From assembly GCA_913041945.1 (NCBI GenBank), contig CAJWIT010000009.1, positions 1 through 51,160 on the forward strand: a DNA stretch of 51,160 nucleotides, written 5' to 3'. Source of the DNA: an uncultured Fidelibacterota bacterium. Lineage in GTDB: Bacteria; Fidelibacterota; Marinisomatia; Marinisomatales; UBA8229. Positions 31,573 to 42,518 of this stretch are shown one piece after another. The notes under the pieces are model-generated. The model saw only the letters and a list, made by a program, of their open reading frames with translations, had not been told where the DNA came from and searched no databases. How positions within the stretch are numbered: position 1 is the stretch's first letter; each line of letters starts with the position of its first letter. A program made the translations under genes and the position numbers.

Positions 31573-32190
31573 ATGCGTGGTTTGATTGGTAAAAAAATAG
31601 GTATGACACAGATATATAGTGACTCTGGATCCATGATTCCAGTTACAGTTATTGAAGCTGGACCTTGTACTGTTACCCAGGTGAAATCGGTTGAAACTGA
31701 TGGGTATGAAGCTGTGCAGATTGGATATGGACAAAGAAAAGTAAAACATTCAAACAGTCCGCTAAATGGGCATTTTAAAAAAGCTGGAGTTCAGCCAAAA
31801 AAAATATTGATGGAATTTGGTATTGTCCCCGGGTTTGAATATAAACAAGGCCAGGAATTCAACGTTTCATTGTTTAAAGTGGGAGATCATGTGCATGTTT
31901 CTGGAACATCAAAGGGAGCTGGTTTTGCAGGGGTAATCAAAAGGCATAATTTCCAAAGGCAACCAGAAACACATGGTCAGACTGAATATCTCCGTCATCC
32001 TGGATCAATTGGGCAAGCTTCTTCGCCGTCAAAAGTATTCAAAGGGATGCGTATGCCGGGTCACCATGGAAATAAAAAAGTAACGGTTAAAAATCTTGAA
32101 GTTGTTAAAGTTTACAAGGAAAAGAATCTTCTATTATTGAGGGGATCTATTCCGGGTGCAAATAACAGAATAGTAACTATTGCCAAGTAA
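31573..32190 (+). CDS. rplC: 50S ribosomal protein L3
   Basis: MRGLIGKKIGMTQIY, SKGAGFAGVIKRHNF, GHHGNKKVTVKNL. Confidence 0.98.
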   Translation: MRGLIGKKIGMTQIYSDSGSMIPVTVIEAGPCTVTQVKSVETDGYEAVQIGYGQRKVKHSNSPLNGHFKKAGVQPKKILMEFGIVPGFEYKQGQEFNVSLFKVGDHVHVSGTSKGAGFAGVIKRHNFQRQPETHGQTEYLRHPGSIGQASSPSKVFKGMRMPGHHGNKKVTVKNLEVVKVYKEKNLLLLRGSIPGANNRIVTIAK

Positions 32191-32191
32191 T

Positions 32192-32809
32192 ATGGAACTG
32201 AAAATACACGGAACAGGAACATCCAAAATCATAGGTGATGATTCTATTTTTGGGATGCAACCCAATGAGGATGTTGTACATCAAGCTGTTCTGGCTGAAT
32301 TGTCCAATCGGCATCAAGGCACTCATGCTTCGAAAAGTCGTGGTATGGTTAGAGGGGGAGGAAGAAAACCATTTCGTCAGAAAGGTCGTGGTGCTGCGAG
32401 GGCAGGTACAATTCGTTCACCTCTTTGGAAGGGAGGAGGGGTGGTTTTCGGTCCAAAACCTCATCTCTATAAAAAATCAATCAACAGAAAAATGAGACAA
32501 TTAGCCCGGAAAAGTGTTCTGTCCAGTAAAGCTTCGGAAGGTGCTATCTTTGTAGTAGATGAATTCAAATTCAATAATCCTAAAACCAGTCAGTTCAATC
32601 AACTTGTTAAAGATTTGAAACTGACCGGGAAGAGAATCACAGTTCTCCCTGCAATAGTGAATGAGAATCTTTTTCTTTCTGTCCGAAATCTTAAAAAGAT
32701 AACACTTATAAAAGTTGACCATGCCAGCACTTACGATTTAATTGATAATGATATTCTGCTTTTCGATAAAGCCGGAATAATGTTGTTAAATGAACAATTG
32801 AAGAATTAG
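32192..32809 (+). CDS. rplD: 50S ribosomal protein L4
   Basis: Start chosen at ATG 32192 (MELKIHG); KSRGMVRGGGRKPFRQKGRGAARAGTIRSPLWKGGGVVFGP. Confidence 0.97.
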   Translation: MELKIHGTGTSKIIGDDSIFGMQPNEDVVHQAVLAELSNRHQGTHASKSRGMVRGGGRKPFRQKGRGAARAGTIRSPLWKGGGVVFGPKPHLYKKSINRKMRQLARKSVLSSKASEGAIFVVDEFKFNNPKTSQFNQLVKDLKLTGKRITVLPAIVNENLFLSVRNLKKITLIKVDHASTYDLIDNDILLFDKAGIMLLNEQLKN

Positions 32810-32813
32810 TATT

Positions 32814-33137
32814 ATGGATGATCATCGGGAAATAATTATTCGACCTTTGTTAACTGAAAAAATGAGTTTTTTAGAAGAGACACAACGGAAATATGCTTTT
32901 GAGGTTGCTTCATCAGCCAACAAAATTGAAATTAAAAAAGCGATACAAAATAAATTTGAAGTTGAAGTGAAAAAAGTTGCTACCATGAGACGAAAAGGAA
33001 AAAATAAGCGTACTACAGTTCGTAGTGGAGGACGTGTAATTCGAACCCAAGGTCGGCGATCAAATTGGAAACGAGCCGTGATAACATTAAAGGAGGGCTT
33101 CACCATTGATTTACTTAAAGGTGAGGTAGCAGGATAG
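32814..33137 (+). CDS. rplW: 50S ribosomal protein L23
   Basis: [25 protein letters not shown]. Confidence 0.96.
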   Translation: MDDHREIIIRPLLTEKMSFLEETQRKYAFEVASSANKIEIKKAIQNKFEVEVKKVATMRRKGKNKRTTVRSGGRVIRTQGRRSNWKRAVITLKEGFTIDLLKGEVAG

Positions 33138-33139
33138 AT

Positions 33140-33964
33140 ATGGGAATTCGTCCATTAAAACCGGTTACACCAGGCAGTCGTTTTGCAACGCGTCCCGATT
33201 TTGCGGATATAACAACTGATAAACCTGAAAAAAATCTAACAATTGCATTGCGGAAAACTGGTGGAAGAAATAATAATGGTAGAATTACTTCCCGACATCG
33301 TGGTGGTGGTCACCGTCGTCGATATCGAATCATTGATTTTAAACGGAATAAGTTTGAAGTTCCTGGAAAAGTTGCTACGATTGAATATGACCCCAATCGA
33401 TCTGCCTACATTGCACTCATTCATTATACTGATGGTGAAAAACGGTATATACTTGCCCCATTTAGTTTAAAAGTGGATGATATAATATTAGCAAGTGAAA
33501 CTGCCCCGCTTAAAGTTGGCAATGCACTTCCATTAAAGGTAATTCCTTCAGGGATGATTGTCCATAACATCGAATTGATTCATGGTAACGGTGGACAGTT
33601 AGCAAGGAGTGCAGGTGCTTCTGCCCAGATTATGGCTCATGAAGGCGGATTTACTACATTAAAATTGCCTTCTGGTGAGATACGAATGGTCCGTGAAAAC
33701 TGTTGGGCAACAATTGGACAGGTTGGAAATAGGGCTCATGAACAAGTTGTTTCCGGAAAAGCTGGTCGTTCCCGGTGGTTTGGGCGTCGTCCAAAGGTTC
33801 GGGGAGTAGCCATGAATCCTGTAGATCATCCAATGGGTGGAGGTGAAGGGAAATCTTCTGGAGGACGTCATCCAACCACCCCTTGGGGAAAGCCGACAAA
33901 AGGATATAAAACAAGGAATCGGAATAAGAAGTCAAATGATTTAATTGTTAAAAGGAGAAAGTAG
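33140..33964 (+). CDS. rplB: 50S ribosomal protein L2
   Basis: [62 protein letters not shown]. Confidence 0.98.
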   Translation: MGIRPLKPVTPGSRFATRPDFADITTDKPEKNLTIALRKTGGRNNNGRITSRHRGGGHRRRYRIIDFKRNKFEVPGKVATIEYDPNRSAYIALIHYTDGEKRYILAPFSLKVDDIILASETAPLKVGNALPLKVIPSGMIVHNIELIHGNGGQLARSAGASAQIMAHEGGFTTLKLPSGEIRMVRENCWATIGQVGNRAHEQVVSGKAGRSRWFGRRPKVRGVAMNPVDHPMGGGEGKSSGGRHPTTPWGKPTKGYKTRNRNKKSNDLIVKRRK

Positions 33965-33965
33965 G

Positions 33966-34232
33966 ATGGCACGATCCATAAAAAAGGGGCCATTTGTAGA
34001 TCCTAAATTGATAAGGAAAATTCAAGCCATTAACGATAAGGGTAAGAAAAAGGTGATTAAAACCTGGTCCCGTCAATCAATGGTTACCCCTGATTTTGTA
34101 GGTCATACATTAGCTATTCATAATGGAAATAAATTTATCCCGGTCTATATTTATGAAAATATGGTAGGACACAAGCTTGGTGAGTTTGCTCCCACAAGGA
34201 TATTTAGGATGCACTCAGGAGATCGTAAATAA
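33966..34232 (+). CDS. rpsS: 30S ribosomal protein S19
   Basis: Start refined to ATG 33966 ([15 protein letters not shown]), which has an [27 protein letters not shown]. Confidence 0.97.
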   Translation: MARSIKKGPFVDPKLIRKIQAINDKGKKKVIKTWSRQSMVTPDFVGHTLAIHNGNKFIPVYIYENMVGHKLGEFAPTRIFRMHSGDRK

Positions 34233-34235
34233 ACA

Positions 34236-34583
34236 ATGGAAGCTCGAGCTGTTACTCGATATATTCGTTTTTCTCCGCGTAAGATTCGGAAATCTTTGGA
34301 TGCAATTCGTGGAGAGAAAGTAGGTGTTGCTTTAAACATTTTGCATTTTTCAAAAGAGAAAGCGGCATATGTCATTGAAAAAACATTGAGATCAGCAGTT
34401 GCGAATTTGATGGTTGGAAAAATGGATGAAAATATCAATCCAGAAACATTAGATATTAAGGAGACTTTTGTAAATGGTGGTCCACCAATGAAACGGTTTC
34501 GTGCGGCAGCAATGGGGCGTGCTGCCCGAATTCGTCGTCCTTCAAGCCATTTGACAATTGTGATTACTACAGAAAAAAATTAG
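34236..34583 (+). CDS. rplV: 50S ribosomal protein L22
   Basis: ARAVTRYIRFSPRKIRKSLDAIRG, RFRAAAMGRAARIRRPSSHLTIVI. Confidence 0.97.
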   Translation: MEARAVTRYIRFSPRKIRKSLDAIRGEKVGVALNILHFSKEKAAYVIEKTLRSAVANLMVGKMDENINPETLDIKETFVNGGPPMKRFRAAAMGRAARIRRPSSHLTIVITTEKN

Positions 34584-34592
34584 GAGAATATA

Positions 34593-35225
34593 TTGGGTCA
34601 AAAAACACATCCAGTTGGGTTTAGGTTAATTGTGAATAAAGCATGGCATTCAAATTGGTATGCACATAAAGGGTCTTTCCATAATGAATTGGTGGAGGAT
34701 GTCAAGATAAGGAAGTATTTGAAACATCGTCTTCCAAATGCGGGTGTTTCTCAAGTCAATATTACCCGAACTTCCAAGGGTGTAACTGTTTTAATCCACA
34801 CAGCCCGTCCAGGAATTGTTATCGGAAGGGGTGGGGAAGAGGTTAATCGTTTAAAAAAAGAATTGAAACAGCTTTCTGATAGGGATAATGTCCAAGTTAA
34901 TATTTCAGAGGTCAAAAGACCGGAGATGAATGCTGCGCTAGTTGGTTCAAGCATTGCCCACCAATTAAAAAAGAAAATTTCCTATCGACGAGTAGTTAAT
35001 AAAACAATTCAATCTACGATGCGAATGGGAGCACAGGGAATTCGAATAAATGTTGCTGGTCGCCTGGGCGGCGCTGAAATAGCACGAAGTGAAAAGTTTA
35101 TGAGTGGGAGTGTGCCTTTACACACACTGAGGGCTGATATTGACTATGCATTCACAGAATCTCACACGACTTATGGCGTCATTGGGATTAAAGTTTGGAT
35201 ATGTAACGGAATGGTTTCTGTTTAA
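34593..35225 (+). CDS. rpsC: 30S ribosomal protein S3 (TTG start)
   Basis: MGQKTHPVGFRLIVNKAWHSNWYA, ARPGIVIGRGGEEV. Confidence 0.98.
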   Translation: MGQKTHPVGFRLIVNKAWHSNWYAHKGSFHNELVEDVKIRKYLKHRLPNAGVSQVNITRTSKGVTVLIHTARPGIVIGRGGEEVNRLKKELKQLSDRDNVQVNISEVKRPEMNAALVGSSIAHQLKKKISYRRVVNKTIQSTMRMGAQGIRINVAGRLGGAEIARSEKFMSGSVPLHTLRADIDYAFTESHTTYGVIGIKVWICNGMVSV

Positions 35226-35231
35226 AGAAAA

Positions 35232-35645
35232 ATGTTAGAACCAAAAAAAAGTAAATATCGAAGACATCACCGTGGGCATCGTCGTGGCACAGCCACCCGG
35301 GGTAATTATGTTGCTTTTGGAAGTTTTGGATTAAAAGCTGTAGAGCCTGGTTGGATTACTGCACGGCAAATTGAATCAGCGCGCATTACAATTTCCCGAA
35401 TGGTTAGAAATATTGGAAAGATGTGGATCCGAATATTTCCAGATAAACCCATTACAAAAAAACCAGCGGAAACACGAATGGGAAAAGGGAAAGGACCGCC
35501 TGAATATTGGGTTGCGAATGTGAAGCCCGGCAGAGTCTTATTTGAAGTGGAAGGCATTTCAAAAGAGGAAGCAGAGGAAGCTTTTCGTTCTGCCGCTCAT
35601 AAGCTACCAATTAAAACGAGAGTTGTGCCACGAAGGGAATTCTAA
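35232..35645 (+). CDS. rplP: 50S ribosomal protein L16
   Basis: [36 protein letters not shown]. Confidence 0.98.
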   Translation: MLEPKKSKYRRHHRGHRRGTATRGNYVAFGSFGLKAVEPGWITARQIESARITISRMVRNIGKMWIRIFPDKPITKKPAETRMGKGKGPPEYWVANVKPGRVLFEVEGISKEEAEEAFRSAAHKLPIKTRVVPRREF

Positions 35646-35650
35646 GCATT

Positions 35651-35866
35651 GTGAAAAAAAGTGAGTTAAATGAAATGAATCAAGCCGAGCTTGAAAACAA
35701 ACTACAGGATAATTTGGATGCTTTGCAGAATCTACGCTTTCAAAAGTCGTTGCAACAGTTGGAAAATCCATTAGGAATTAAAGTCTTGAGAAGAGAAAAT
35801 GCCCAAATTAAAACAGTTCTCCGTGAGTTTGATTTAGGTCTCCGGACTGAAAGAAGTGAGAAGTAG
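35651..35866 (+). CDS. rpmC: 50S ribosomal protein L29 (GTG start)
   Basis: MKKSELNEMNQAELENKLQDNLDALQNLRFQKSLQQLENPLGIKVLRRENAQIKTVL. Confidence 0.95.
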   Translation: MKKSELNEMNQAELENKLQDNLDALQNLRFQKSLQQLENPLGIKVLRRENAQIKTVLREFDLGLRTERSEK

Positions 35867-35871
35867 ATACT

Positions 35872-36138
35872 ATGGCAGTGAAACGTAGAAGGCAAACATT
35901 GAGGGGTGAGGTAGTGAGTACCAAAATGGATAAAACAGTAACTGTAAAAGTAACACGAAAGGTGAGACATCCCCTTTATAAGAAATTTGTGAAACATTAC
36001 AAGAAATACTTATCTCACGTGACATCAGTTGAGCCCAATTTGGGAGATATCGTAAAAATCTCATCCATCCATCCGATTAGCAAACTTAAGCGCTGGCAGG
36101 TAAGTGAAATCATTCGTAAATCAGAAAAAATTGGATAA
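35872..36138 (+). CDS. rpsQ: 30S ribosomal protein S17
   Basis: [40 protein letters not shown]. Confidence 0.97.
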   Translation: MAVKRRRQTLRGEVVSTKMDKTVTVKVTRKVRHPLYKKFVKHYKKYLSHVTSVEPNLGDIVKISSIHPISKLKRWQVSEIIRKSEKIG

Positions 36139-36143
36139 TTATT

Positions 36144-36512
36144 GTGATTCAACAGGAAACACGATTAAAAGTAGCGGATAATTCGGGAGCAAAAGAAGTT
36201 TTGTGCTTTAAAGTACTCGGTGGAAGCCGTCGTCGGTATGCTTCCATTGGTGATATTGTTGTTGTAACTGTGAAAAAGGCTATACCAGGTAGTGTTGTGA
36301 AAAAAGGAGATGTTACTCAGGCAGTTGTTGTTCGGACAAAAAAGGAAATCCGTCGGAAAGATGGAACCTATATTCGTTTTGATGATAATGCAGCAGTATT
36401 ATTAACCGAGGTAGGTGAACTGCGCGGTACACGGATTTTTGGGCCAGTAGCTCGGGAATTAAGGAAAGCAGGATATATGAAGATTATTTCAATGGCTCCG
36501 GAGGTACTTTAA
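36144..36512 (+). CDS. rplN: 50S ribosomal protein L14 (GTG start)
   Basis: [44 protein letters not shown]. Confidence 0.98.
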   Translation: MIQQETRLKVADNSGAKEVLCFKVLGGSRRRYASIGDIVVVTVKKAIPGSVVKKGDVTQAVVVRTKKEIRRKDGTYIRFDDNAAVLLTEVGELRGTRIFGPVARELRKAGYMKIISMAPEVL

Positions 36513-36513
36513 G

Positions 36514-36822
36514 GTGCATGTGAAAAAAGGAATGATAGTCCGTGTTAACAGCGGAAACCATAAGGGAGAAGAGGGAAAAATCCTTCATGTATTTCCTAGG
36601 CTTAATCAGGTGATTGTTGAAGGGGTTAATTTTATCAGGCGTGCAACCAGGCCAACACAGGAAAATCCAAGTGGTGGTTTTGTAGAAAAGGAAGCAGGCA
36701 TCCATATTTCCAATGTAACCGTTGTTCATGGAGGTCAGCCAACACGAATAGGATATAAGTTTCTTGATGATGGAACCAAGGTAAGAATTTCTAAAAAAAC
36801 CGGAGAAGAAATAGAGTTGTAA
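36514..36822 (+). CDS. rplX: 50S ribosomal protein L24 (GTG start)
   Basis: [44 protein letters not shown]. Confidence 0.97.
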   Translation: MHVKKGMIVRVNSGNHKGEEGKILHVFPRLNQVIVEGVNFIRRATRPTQENPSGGFVEKEAGIHISNVTVVHGGQPTRIGYKFLDDGTKVRISKKTGEEIEL

Positions 36823-36824
36823 TT

Positions 36825-37532
36825 GTGGCAGAAGAAAAAAATATTAAAAATACTCAAATGAAGAAATCTTCTAAAATATCTTCTGGGGAAAAAATAAAAT
36901 CTGTTCCAACGCACGTGAATGATACTAAATCTTCAAGCAGTAAGAAGAGTAAAAAAGGAACCTATTCACCGAATCTGAAGATTTTTTATTTGGAAAAAAT
37001 TGTTAACAAAATGATAAGTCAGTTTAACTATTCAAACACCATGCAGGTTCCAAAACTTGAGAAGATTACTTTAAATATGGGTATTGGTGATACCAAAACT
37101 AATTCAAAAGCTTTAGATAGTGCAGTTGAAGAGCTCACCCTAATTGCTGGACAGAAATCGGTAGTAACCAGAGCCAAAAAGGACGTATCAAACTTTAAGA
37201 TACGCAAAGGTAATCCGGTAGGGGCGATGGTTACATTGCGATCCAACAGAATGTATGAATTTTTTGAACGCCTGAATGCAATTGCCTTACCAAGGACTCG
37301 AGATTTTAGAGGATTCTCATTAAAGTCATTTGATGGTCGAGGAAATTATAATTTTGGAATAAATGAACAAATTATATTTACAGAAATTGATTATGATAAA
37401 ATTGATGCGATTCATGGGCTGGATGTTGCCATTTCAACTACAGCTAAAACAGATGAAGAGGCATACTTGTTGTTAAAGGAACTTGGGTTCCCACTTAGAG
37501 AAAAACCCGTCAAAAAAGAGGTAGTTGAATAA
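36825..37532 (+). CDS. rplE: 50S ribosomal protein L5 with ~45-aa Lys/Ser-rich N-terminal extension (GTG start)
   Basis: Core from about residue 46: [40 protein letters not shown]; extension has no L5 homology. Confidence 0.95.
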   Translation: MAEEKNIKNTQMKKSSKISSGEKIKSVPTHVNDTKSSSSKKSKKGTYSPNLKIFYLEKIVNKMISQFNYSNTMQVPKLEKITLNMGIGDTKTNSKALDSAVEELTLIAGQKSVVTRAKKDVSNFKIRKGNPVGAMVTLRSNRMYEFFERLNAIALPRTRDFRGFSLKSFDGRGNYNFGINEQIIFTEIDYDKIDAIHGLDVAISTTAKTDEEAYLLLKELGFPLREKPVKKEVVE

Positions 37533-37537
37533 TTCAA

Positions 37538-37723
37538 ATGGCAAAAAAATCGTTAATCAGCAAAGCGAGAAAAAAAGCAAAATACTCAACGAGGGCTTAC
37601 CATCGTTGTTTTAATTGTGGTCGTCCCCATGGTTATATGAGAAAATTTGGGCTCTGCAGAATATGTTTTAGAGAAATGGCACTAAAAGGCGAGATACCTG
37701 GTGTGACCAAGGCGAGCTGGTAA
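37538..37723 (+). CDS. rpsN: 30S ribosomal protein S14, zinc-binding (C+) type
   Basis: 61 aa, CFNC...CRIC zinc knuckle. Confidence 0.97.
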   Translation: MAKKSLISKARKKAKYSTRAYHRCFNCGRPHGYMRKFGLCRICFREMALKGEIPGVTKASW

Positions 37724-37738
37724 GGAGTTTATTCAAAA

Positions 37739-38137
37739 ATGACAATGACAGACCCAATTGCTGATTTTTTAACCAGAATTCGGAATGCCCTAAAAGCTGA
37801 AAAACGATGGGTAGATATCCCAGGATCCAATATGAAAAATCGTATTGCTTACGTTTTAAAAGAAGAGAATTACATAAAAGATTTTATATTCATCTCTGAT
37901 GGTGAAAAGGTGACGATTCGAATCTTTTTAAAATACGACCATCATGGTAACCCAGTTATTTCTGAATTAAAACGTGTAAGTAAACCCGGATGCAGAATCT
38001 ATGTAGGGGCAAATGAAATTCCCCGGGTTCTTGATGGCCTGGGAGTAGCAATACTTTCTACTTCCAAAGGGATTGTTTCCAATAAAGCAGCAAAAAAGTT
38101 TAATGTAGGTGGAGAATTAATTTGCAATATTTGGTAG
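37739..38137 (+). CDS. rpsH: 30S ribosomal protein S8
   Basis: MTMTDPIADFLTRIRNALKAEK, LDGLGVAILSTSKGIVSNKAAKK. Confidence 0.97.
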   Translation: MTMTDPIADFLTRIRNALKAEKRWVDIPGSNMKNRIAYVLKEENYIKDFIFISDGEKVTIRIFLKYDHHGNPVISELKRVSKPGCRIYVGANEIPRVLDGLGVAILSTSKGIVSNKAAKKFNVGGELICNIW

Positions 38138-38143
38138 GAAATT

Positions 38144-38695
38144 ATGTCACGAATTGGTAAAAACCCAGTTGATCTTCCTGAGGGAATAAAGGTTAAGATT
38201 GAAAAGGACTGCACAAAAGTGAAAGGTCCGAACGGTGAGTTGGAAGTAGCTATTCATAGTGGTATTAGTGTTTCTCATACAGATAACAAGTTGATCGTAG
38301 AGAGATCATCAGATGAAAGGAAACAGCGTTCAATTCATGGAACGATAAGGCAGTTACTTGCAAATGCTGTTATTGGTGTATCAGAGGGGTTTTCAAAAGA
38401 GCTGGAATTGATAGGGGTTGGATATCAAGCAAGTAACCAAGGAAACAGGTTGCAATTACAAATCGGTTTTTCTCATGATATATTGTTTGAACCTCCTGAA
38501 GGAATTTCAATTACAGCAAACAGAACTGAAATCAAAGTGTCAGGGATTGATAAACAAGTGGTTGGAGAGGTTGCTGCAAAGATTCGCTCTTTTAGAAAAC
38601 CAGAGCCTTACAAGGGTAAAGGTATTCGGTATAAAGGGGAATATGTCCGATCAAAACAAGGCAAAACTGTAGGTGTAGGCGATCAACAGGTATGA
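38144..38695 (+). CDS. rplF: 50S ribosomal protein L6
   Basis: MSRIGKNPVDLPEGIKVKIE, SFRKPEPYKGKGIRYKGEYVRSKQGK. Confidence 0.98.
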   Translation: MSRIGKNPVDLPEGIKVKIEKDCTKVKGPNGELEVAIHSGISVSHTDNKLIVERSSDERKQRSIHGTIRQLLANAVIGVSEGFSKELELIGVGYQASNQGNRLQLQIGFSHDILFEPPEGISITANRTEIKVSGIDKQVVGEVAAKIRSFRKPEPYKGKGIRYKGEYVRSKQGKTVGVGDQQV

Positions 38696-39063
38696 GTAAA
38701 ATCAAGGAAGATAGGATTCGGTTTTCACATCGTCGAAACCGAAGTAAAAAAACAGCTTGGTTTCATGCTGATCGGTACAGATTGTGTGTTTATCGTAGTA
38801 ATATGAATATAGAGGCTCAAATAATTGATGATTTTCAAGGGAATACTCTTATTTCTTCTTCTTCAAAAGATAAAAGTCTAGCTAAAGAAATAAAAAAAGC
38901 AACATCAAAAGTTGAGTGTAGTAAAATTGTTGGTATTGCTCTTGCTGAACGGGCAATTAAAATGAAAATTAAAAAAGTGGTTTTTGATCGGAATGGATAT
39001 CCATACCATGGAAGAATAAAAGCACTTGCTGACGCAGCTCGTGAGAGCGGACTGGAGTTTTAG
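38692..39063 (+). CDS. rplR: 50S ribosomal protein L18
   Basis: ATGA overlap with rplF; LCVYRSNMNIEAQIIDDFQGNTLISSSS, FDRNGYPYHGRIKALADAARESGLEF. Confidence 0.96.
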   Translation: MSKIKEDRIRFSHRRNRSKKTAWFHADRYRLCVYRSNMNIEAQIIDDFQGNTLISSSSKDKSLAKEIKKATSKVECSKIVGIALAERAIKMKIKKVVFDRNGYPYHGRIKALADAARESGLEF

Positions 39064-39065
39064 CG

Positions 39066-39563
39066 ATGATTAATCCTTCTGAATTAGATCTAATGGAAGA
39101 GGCTGTTGTAAGAGTTAGCCGTGTCTCAAAAGTGACTTCTCGGGGAAGACGATTTCGATTTTCTGCTCTAGTTGTAGTTGGTGATGGAAAAGGTCATGTA
39201 GGAATAGGACTTGGGAAAGCAAATGAGGTTATTTCAGCAATTACAAAATCGAAAGAGAATGCGAAACAGAATATTCGCCGGATTTCGATCATCAATGGTA
39301 CTATTCCCCATAAAATTATTGGAAAATTCGGTGCGAGCAGAGTGATGTTAAAACCAGCATCGCCGGGGACAGGAATCATTGCTGGAGCGGCAGTACGTCC
39401 TGTGATGGAACAGGTAGGCATACAAAATATTTTAACAAAAATTATTGGTTCTAATAATCCGTTAAATGTTGTCAGGGCTGTTATGAATGCACTTGAAAGT
39501 TTGCAGGATGCAGTAAAAATAGCAACAAAACGAGGTATTACAGTTAAAGAAGTTTTCAATTGA
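39066..39563 (+). CDS. rpsE: 30S ribosomal protein S5
   Basis: VSRVSKVTSRGRRFRFSALVVVGDGKGHVGIGLGKA. Confidence 0.98.
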   Translation: MINPSELDLMEEAVVRVSRVSKVTSRGRRFRFSALVVVGDGKGHVGIGLGKANEVISAITKSKENAKQNIRRISIINGTIPHKIIGKFGASRVMLKPASPGTGIIAGAAVRPVMEQVGIQNILTKIIGSNNPLNVVRAVMNALESLQDAVKIATKRGITVKEVFN

Positions 39564-39567
39564 TATA

Positions 39568-39759
39568 ATGGCAAAGAAACAGAAAAAGATACGAATCACA
39601 CAAATTCGCAGCCGAATAGGTTATAAACCAAAGGCAAAAGCTACGTTGGATGCCCTTGGGTTAAGGAAAATGCATCAAACAGTTGAGAAAGTTGCCTCAC
39701 CTGCGATCGAAGGAATGATAAATAAAATAGGTTATCTTGTGAAAGTTGAGGAGATTTGA
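39568..39759 (+). CDS. rpmD: 50S ribosomal protein L30
   Basis: IRITQIRSRIGYKPKAKATLDALGLRKMHQTVE. Confidence 0.96.
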   Translation: MAKKQKKIRITQIRSRIGYKPKAKATLDALGLRKMHQTVEKVASPAIEGMINKIGYLVKVEEI

Positions 39760-40199
39760 TGAAGTTGGGTAACCTAAGTCCATCGAAGGGAGCAACAAAA
39801 AGCACAAAGAGAAAGGGACGTGGTCCTGGGTCTGGGTATGGAAAGACTGCAGGTAGGGGACACAAGGGTTCTGGTCAGAGAAGTGGTCATAAAAGCAGAC
39901 CCTGGTTTGAAGGAGGACAAATGCCTCTTTCAAGACGTTTGCCAAAGCGTGGTTTCTCCAACCATTTGTTCAAAAAAGAAGTTCAGATAGTTAACTTAAG
40001 AGACATTGAAAAACTGAATGTGGATAGTGTAACTGCTGAGATTCTTTTTAAGAATGGATTGGTTCGTTCTGCATTTAAACCGATTAAAGTCCTCAGTAAT
40101 GGAAATATTTCAAAACCACTTACAATTACTGCTAATGCTTTTAGCAAGGGTGCAAAGGAAAAAATTGAAAAAGCTGGAGGTGTCGTTACAGTCTTGTGA
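39756..40199 (+). CDS. rplO: 50S ribosomal protein L15
   Basis: MKLGNLSPSKGATKSTKRKGRGPGSGYGKTAGRGHKGSGQRSG; 4-nt overlap with rpmD. Confidence 0.97.
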   Translation: MMKLGNLSPSKGATKSTKRKGRGPGSGYGKTAGRGHKGSGQRSGHKSRPWFEGGQMPLSRRLPKRGFSNHLFKKEVQIVNLRDIEKLNVDSVTAEILFKNGLVRSAFKPIKVLSNGNISKPLTITANAFSKGAKEKIEKAGGVVTVL

Positions 40200-41533
40200 T
40201 AGATAGAATTCGAAATATTTTTAATATTCCCGAATTACGAAAAAGGATTCTTTTTACCTTAGGTATACTTTTGGTTGTAAGAATAGGGGCCCATATTCCT
40301 ATCCCTGGTGTAGATGGTGAAGCTTTAGGAGCAGCTATTCAAAATTTTCAGAACACCTTATTTGGACTTTATGATCTGTTTGCAGGGGGTGCATTTCAAA
40401 GAGCAACACTGTTTGCATTAGGAATCATGCCTTATATCTCTGCTTCAATTATTATCCAGTTAATGGGAGCCGTCGTGCCGTATTTTCAGCGACTCCAAAA
40501 AGAAGGAGAAGAGGGGAGAAAAAAGATCACTCAGCTTACACGTTATGGGACCGTTCTTATCTCAACTATGCAGGCCTATGGTATATCTATTTTCTTGGGA
40601 AGTATGACCTCTAATATTGGAGGTGCAGTTGTCCCTGTTGTTCCCAATCCAGGTATTTTATTTACTTTTACAGCCATTGTGAGTCTTGTCACAGGAACGA
40701 TGTTGATGATGTGGCTTGGAGAACGGATTACTGAGAGGGGTATTGGTAATGGGATCTCACTAATTATTATGGTAGGAATTATGTCTAGATTCCCAAATGT
40801 GATTATCACAGAAGTGGTCTACGTCCAGGAGGGACTTCGTGGGTTACTCGGTGAAATAATCCTAATTGCGATAATGTTTGTGATTGTAGGTTGTGTAGTT
40901 TTATTGACTCAAGGTACACGAAAGATTCCCGTACAGTATGCGAAACGGGTTGTAGGAAGAAAAATTTATGGTGGACAGGCTACCCATATCCCGATGAAAG
41001 TAAACACAGCTGGAGTAATGCCAATTATCTTTGCACAGTCCATCATGTTTATTCCTACCACCATAGCTACTTTTTTTACCAATAATGAGTTTTTTCAATC
41101 AATGATGCGTTGGTTTTCCTTTGACCATCCATTTTATTGGTTTGTCTTTGGAACAATGATAATATTTTTCACTTATTTTTATACTGCAATTGCATTTGAT
41201 CCAGTTCAGGTTTCAACCACTATGAAACAGCAAGGTGGCTTCATTCCTGGTGTTAGGCCAGGGAAGAAAACAGCGGAATTTATTGATAATATATTAACCC
41301 GGGTTACCTTACCCGGATCATTTTCGCTCGCATTTATAGCAATTTTTCCTTATATCCTGATGCAAATAATGGATATTGATTTCAATTTAGCATCATTTTT
41401 TGGAGGAACAAGCTTGTTGATTGTTGTGGGAGTCGGGTTGGATACAATTCAACAAATTGAATCGCATTTAATGATGCGACATTACGACGGATTTCTATCA
41501 AAGGGAAGGATTCGTGGCCGGAGGCGAATGTAA
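40196..41533 (+). CDS. secY: Preprotein translocase subunit SecY (GTG start)
   Basis: GAHIPIPGVD, FALGIMPYISASIIIQLM, IRGRRRM. Confidence 0.98.
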   Translation: MIDRIRNIFNIPELRKRILFTLGILLVVRIGAHIPIPGVDGEALGAAIQNFQNTLFGLYDLFAGGAFQRATLFALGIMPYISASIIIQLMGAVVPYFQRLQKEGEEGRKKITQLTRYGTVLISTMQAYGISIFLGSMTSNIGGAVVPVVPNPGILFTFTAIVSLVTGTMLMMWLGERITERGIGNGISLIIMVGIMSRFPNVIITEVVYVQEGLRGLLGEIILIAIMFVIVGCVVLLTQGTRKIPVQYAKRVVGRKIYGGQATHIPMKVNTAGVMPIIFAQSIMFIPTTIATFFTNNEFFQSMMRWFSFDHPFYWFVFGTMIIFFTYFYTAIAFDPVQVSTTMKQQGGFIPGVRPGKKTAEFIDNILTRVTLPGSFSLAFIAIFPYILMQIMDIDFNLASFFGGTSLLIVVGVGLDTIQQIESHLMMRHYDGFLSKGRIRGRRRM

Positions 41534-42291
41534 TGGTTAGAATTAGGACAAAACGGGAGATTGACCTCATTGCTGAAAGCTGCCAAATAGTAGCAGATAC
41601 GATGGAAATACTTTCTGATTATATGAAACCCGGTGTATCACTCAACAAACTGGATAAACTGGCAGAAGATTATATTTGTAGTCGTGGAGCTCGTCCGGCA
41701 TTCAAAGGTTATATGGGATTCCCTTCCACTCTTTGTATTTCTATCGATGATGAGGTTGTGCATGGAATACCTTCAAACCGTTTACTTGAAAATGGACAAA
41801 TTGTTGGTGTTGATTGCGGTGCAGAAAAAAATGGATATTTTGGTGACCATGCCAGAACTTTTTCCATTGGAATTATTAATCCAGAAAAACAGAGACTGGT
41901 TGATATTACCCGTGAATCACTAATGTTGGGAATCAAGGAAGCTAAAGCAGGTAATTATATATCGGATATTGGACATGCGATACAAACCCATGTTGAGCAA
42001 AATGGGTTTTCGGTAGTACGTGAGTTAGTTGGTCATGGGATAGGTACTGATTTACACGAAGACCCACAGATTCCAAATTATGGTTTACCAAAACAGGGAT
42101 ATCAATTGAAGGAAGGAATGTGTCTTGCAATTGAGCCTATGGTCAATATGGGGACAAAAGAAATTATGACAGATAGTGATGGATGGACAGTCAGGACAAA
42201 AGATGGAAAATCCAGCGCTCATTTTGAACATACAATAGCAATCCAATATGGAGAAGCAAAAATTCTGAGCACAATACAAAATAATGGCTAA
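41533..42291 (+). CDS. map: Type I methionine aminopeptidase
   Basis: [61 protein letters not shown]. Confidence 0.97.
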   Translation: MVRIRTKREIDLIAESCQIVADTMEILSDYMKPGVSLNKLDKLAEDYICSRGARPAFKGYMGFPSTLCISIDDEVVHGIPSNRLLENGQIVGVDCGAEKNGYFGDHARTFSIGIINPEKQRLVDITRESLMLGIKEAKAGNYISDIGHAIQTHVEQNGFSVVRELVGHGIGTDLHEDPQIPNYGLPKQGYQLKEGMCLAIEPMVNMGTKEIMTDSDGWTVRTKDGKSSAHFEHTIAIQYGEAKILSTIQNNG

Positions 42292-42511
42292 AGAACAACC
42301 AATTACAATTGATGGAGTTATTAAAGAAACCCTTCCGAGTGCTATGTTTCGTGTAGAGATAGAAATTGGAGAAAAGAAACATGAAGTTCTTGCTCATGTA
42401 AGTGGAAAAATGCGGATGCATTTTATTAAGATGTTGCCGGGAGATATTGTCACTCTGGAAATATCACCATATGACATTAAACGGGGACGGATCGTCTACA
42501 GAAAGAAATAG
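42284..42511 (+). CDS. infA: Translation initiation factor IF-1
   Basis: [21 protein letters not shown]...[34 protein letters not shown]. Confidence 0.97.
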   Translation: MAKEQPITIDGVIKETLPSAMFRVEIEIGEKKHEVLAHVSGKMRMHFIKMLPGDIVTLEISPYDIKRGRIVYRKK

Positions 42512-42518
42512 AGGAAAT

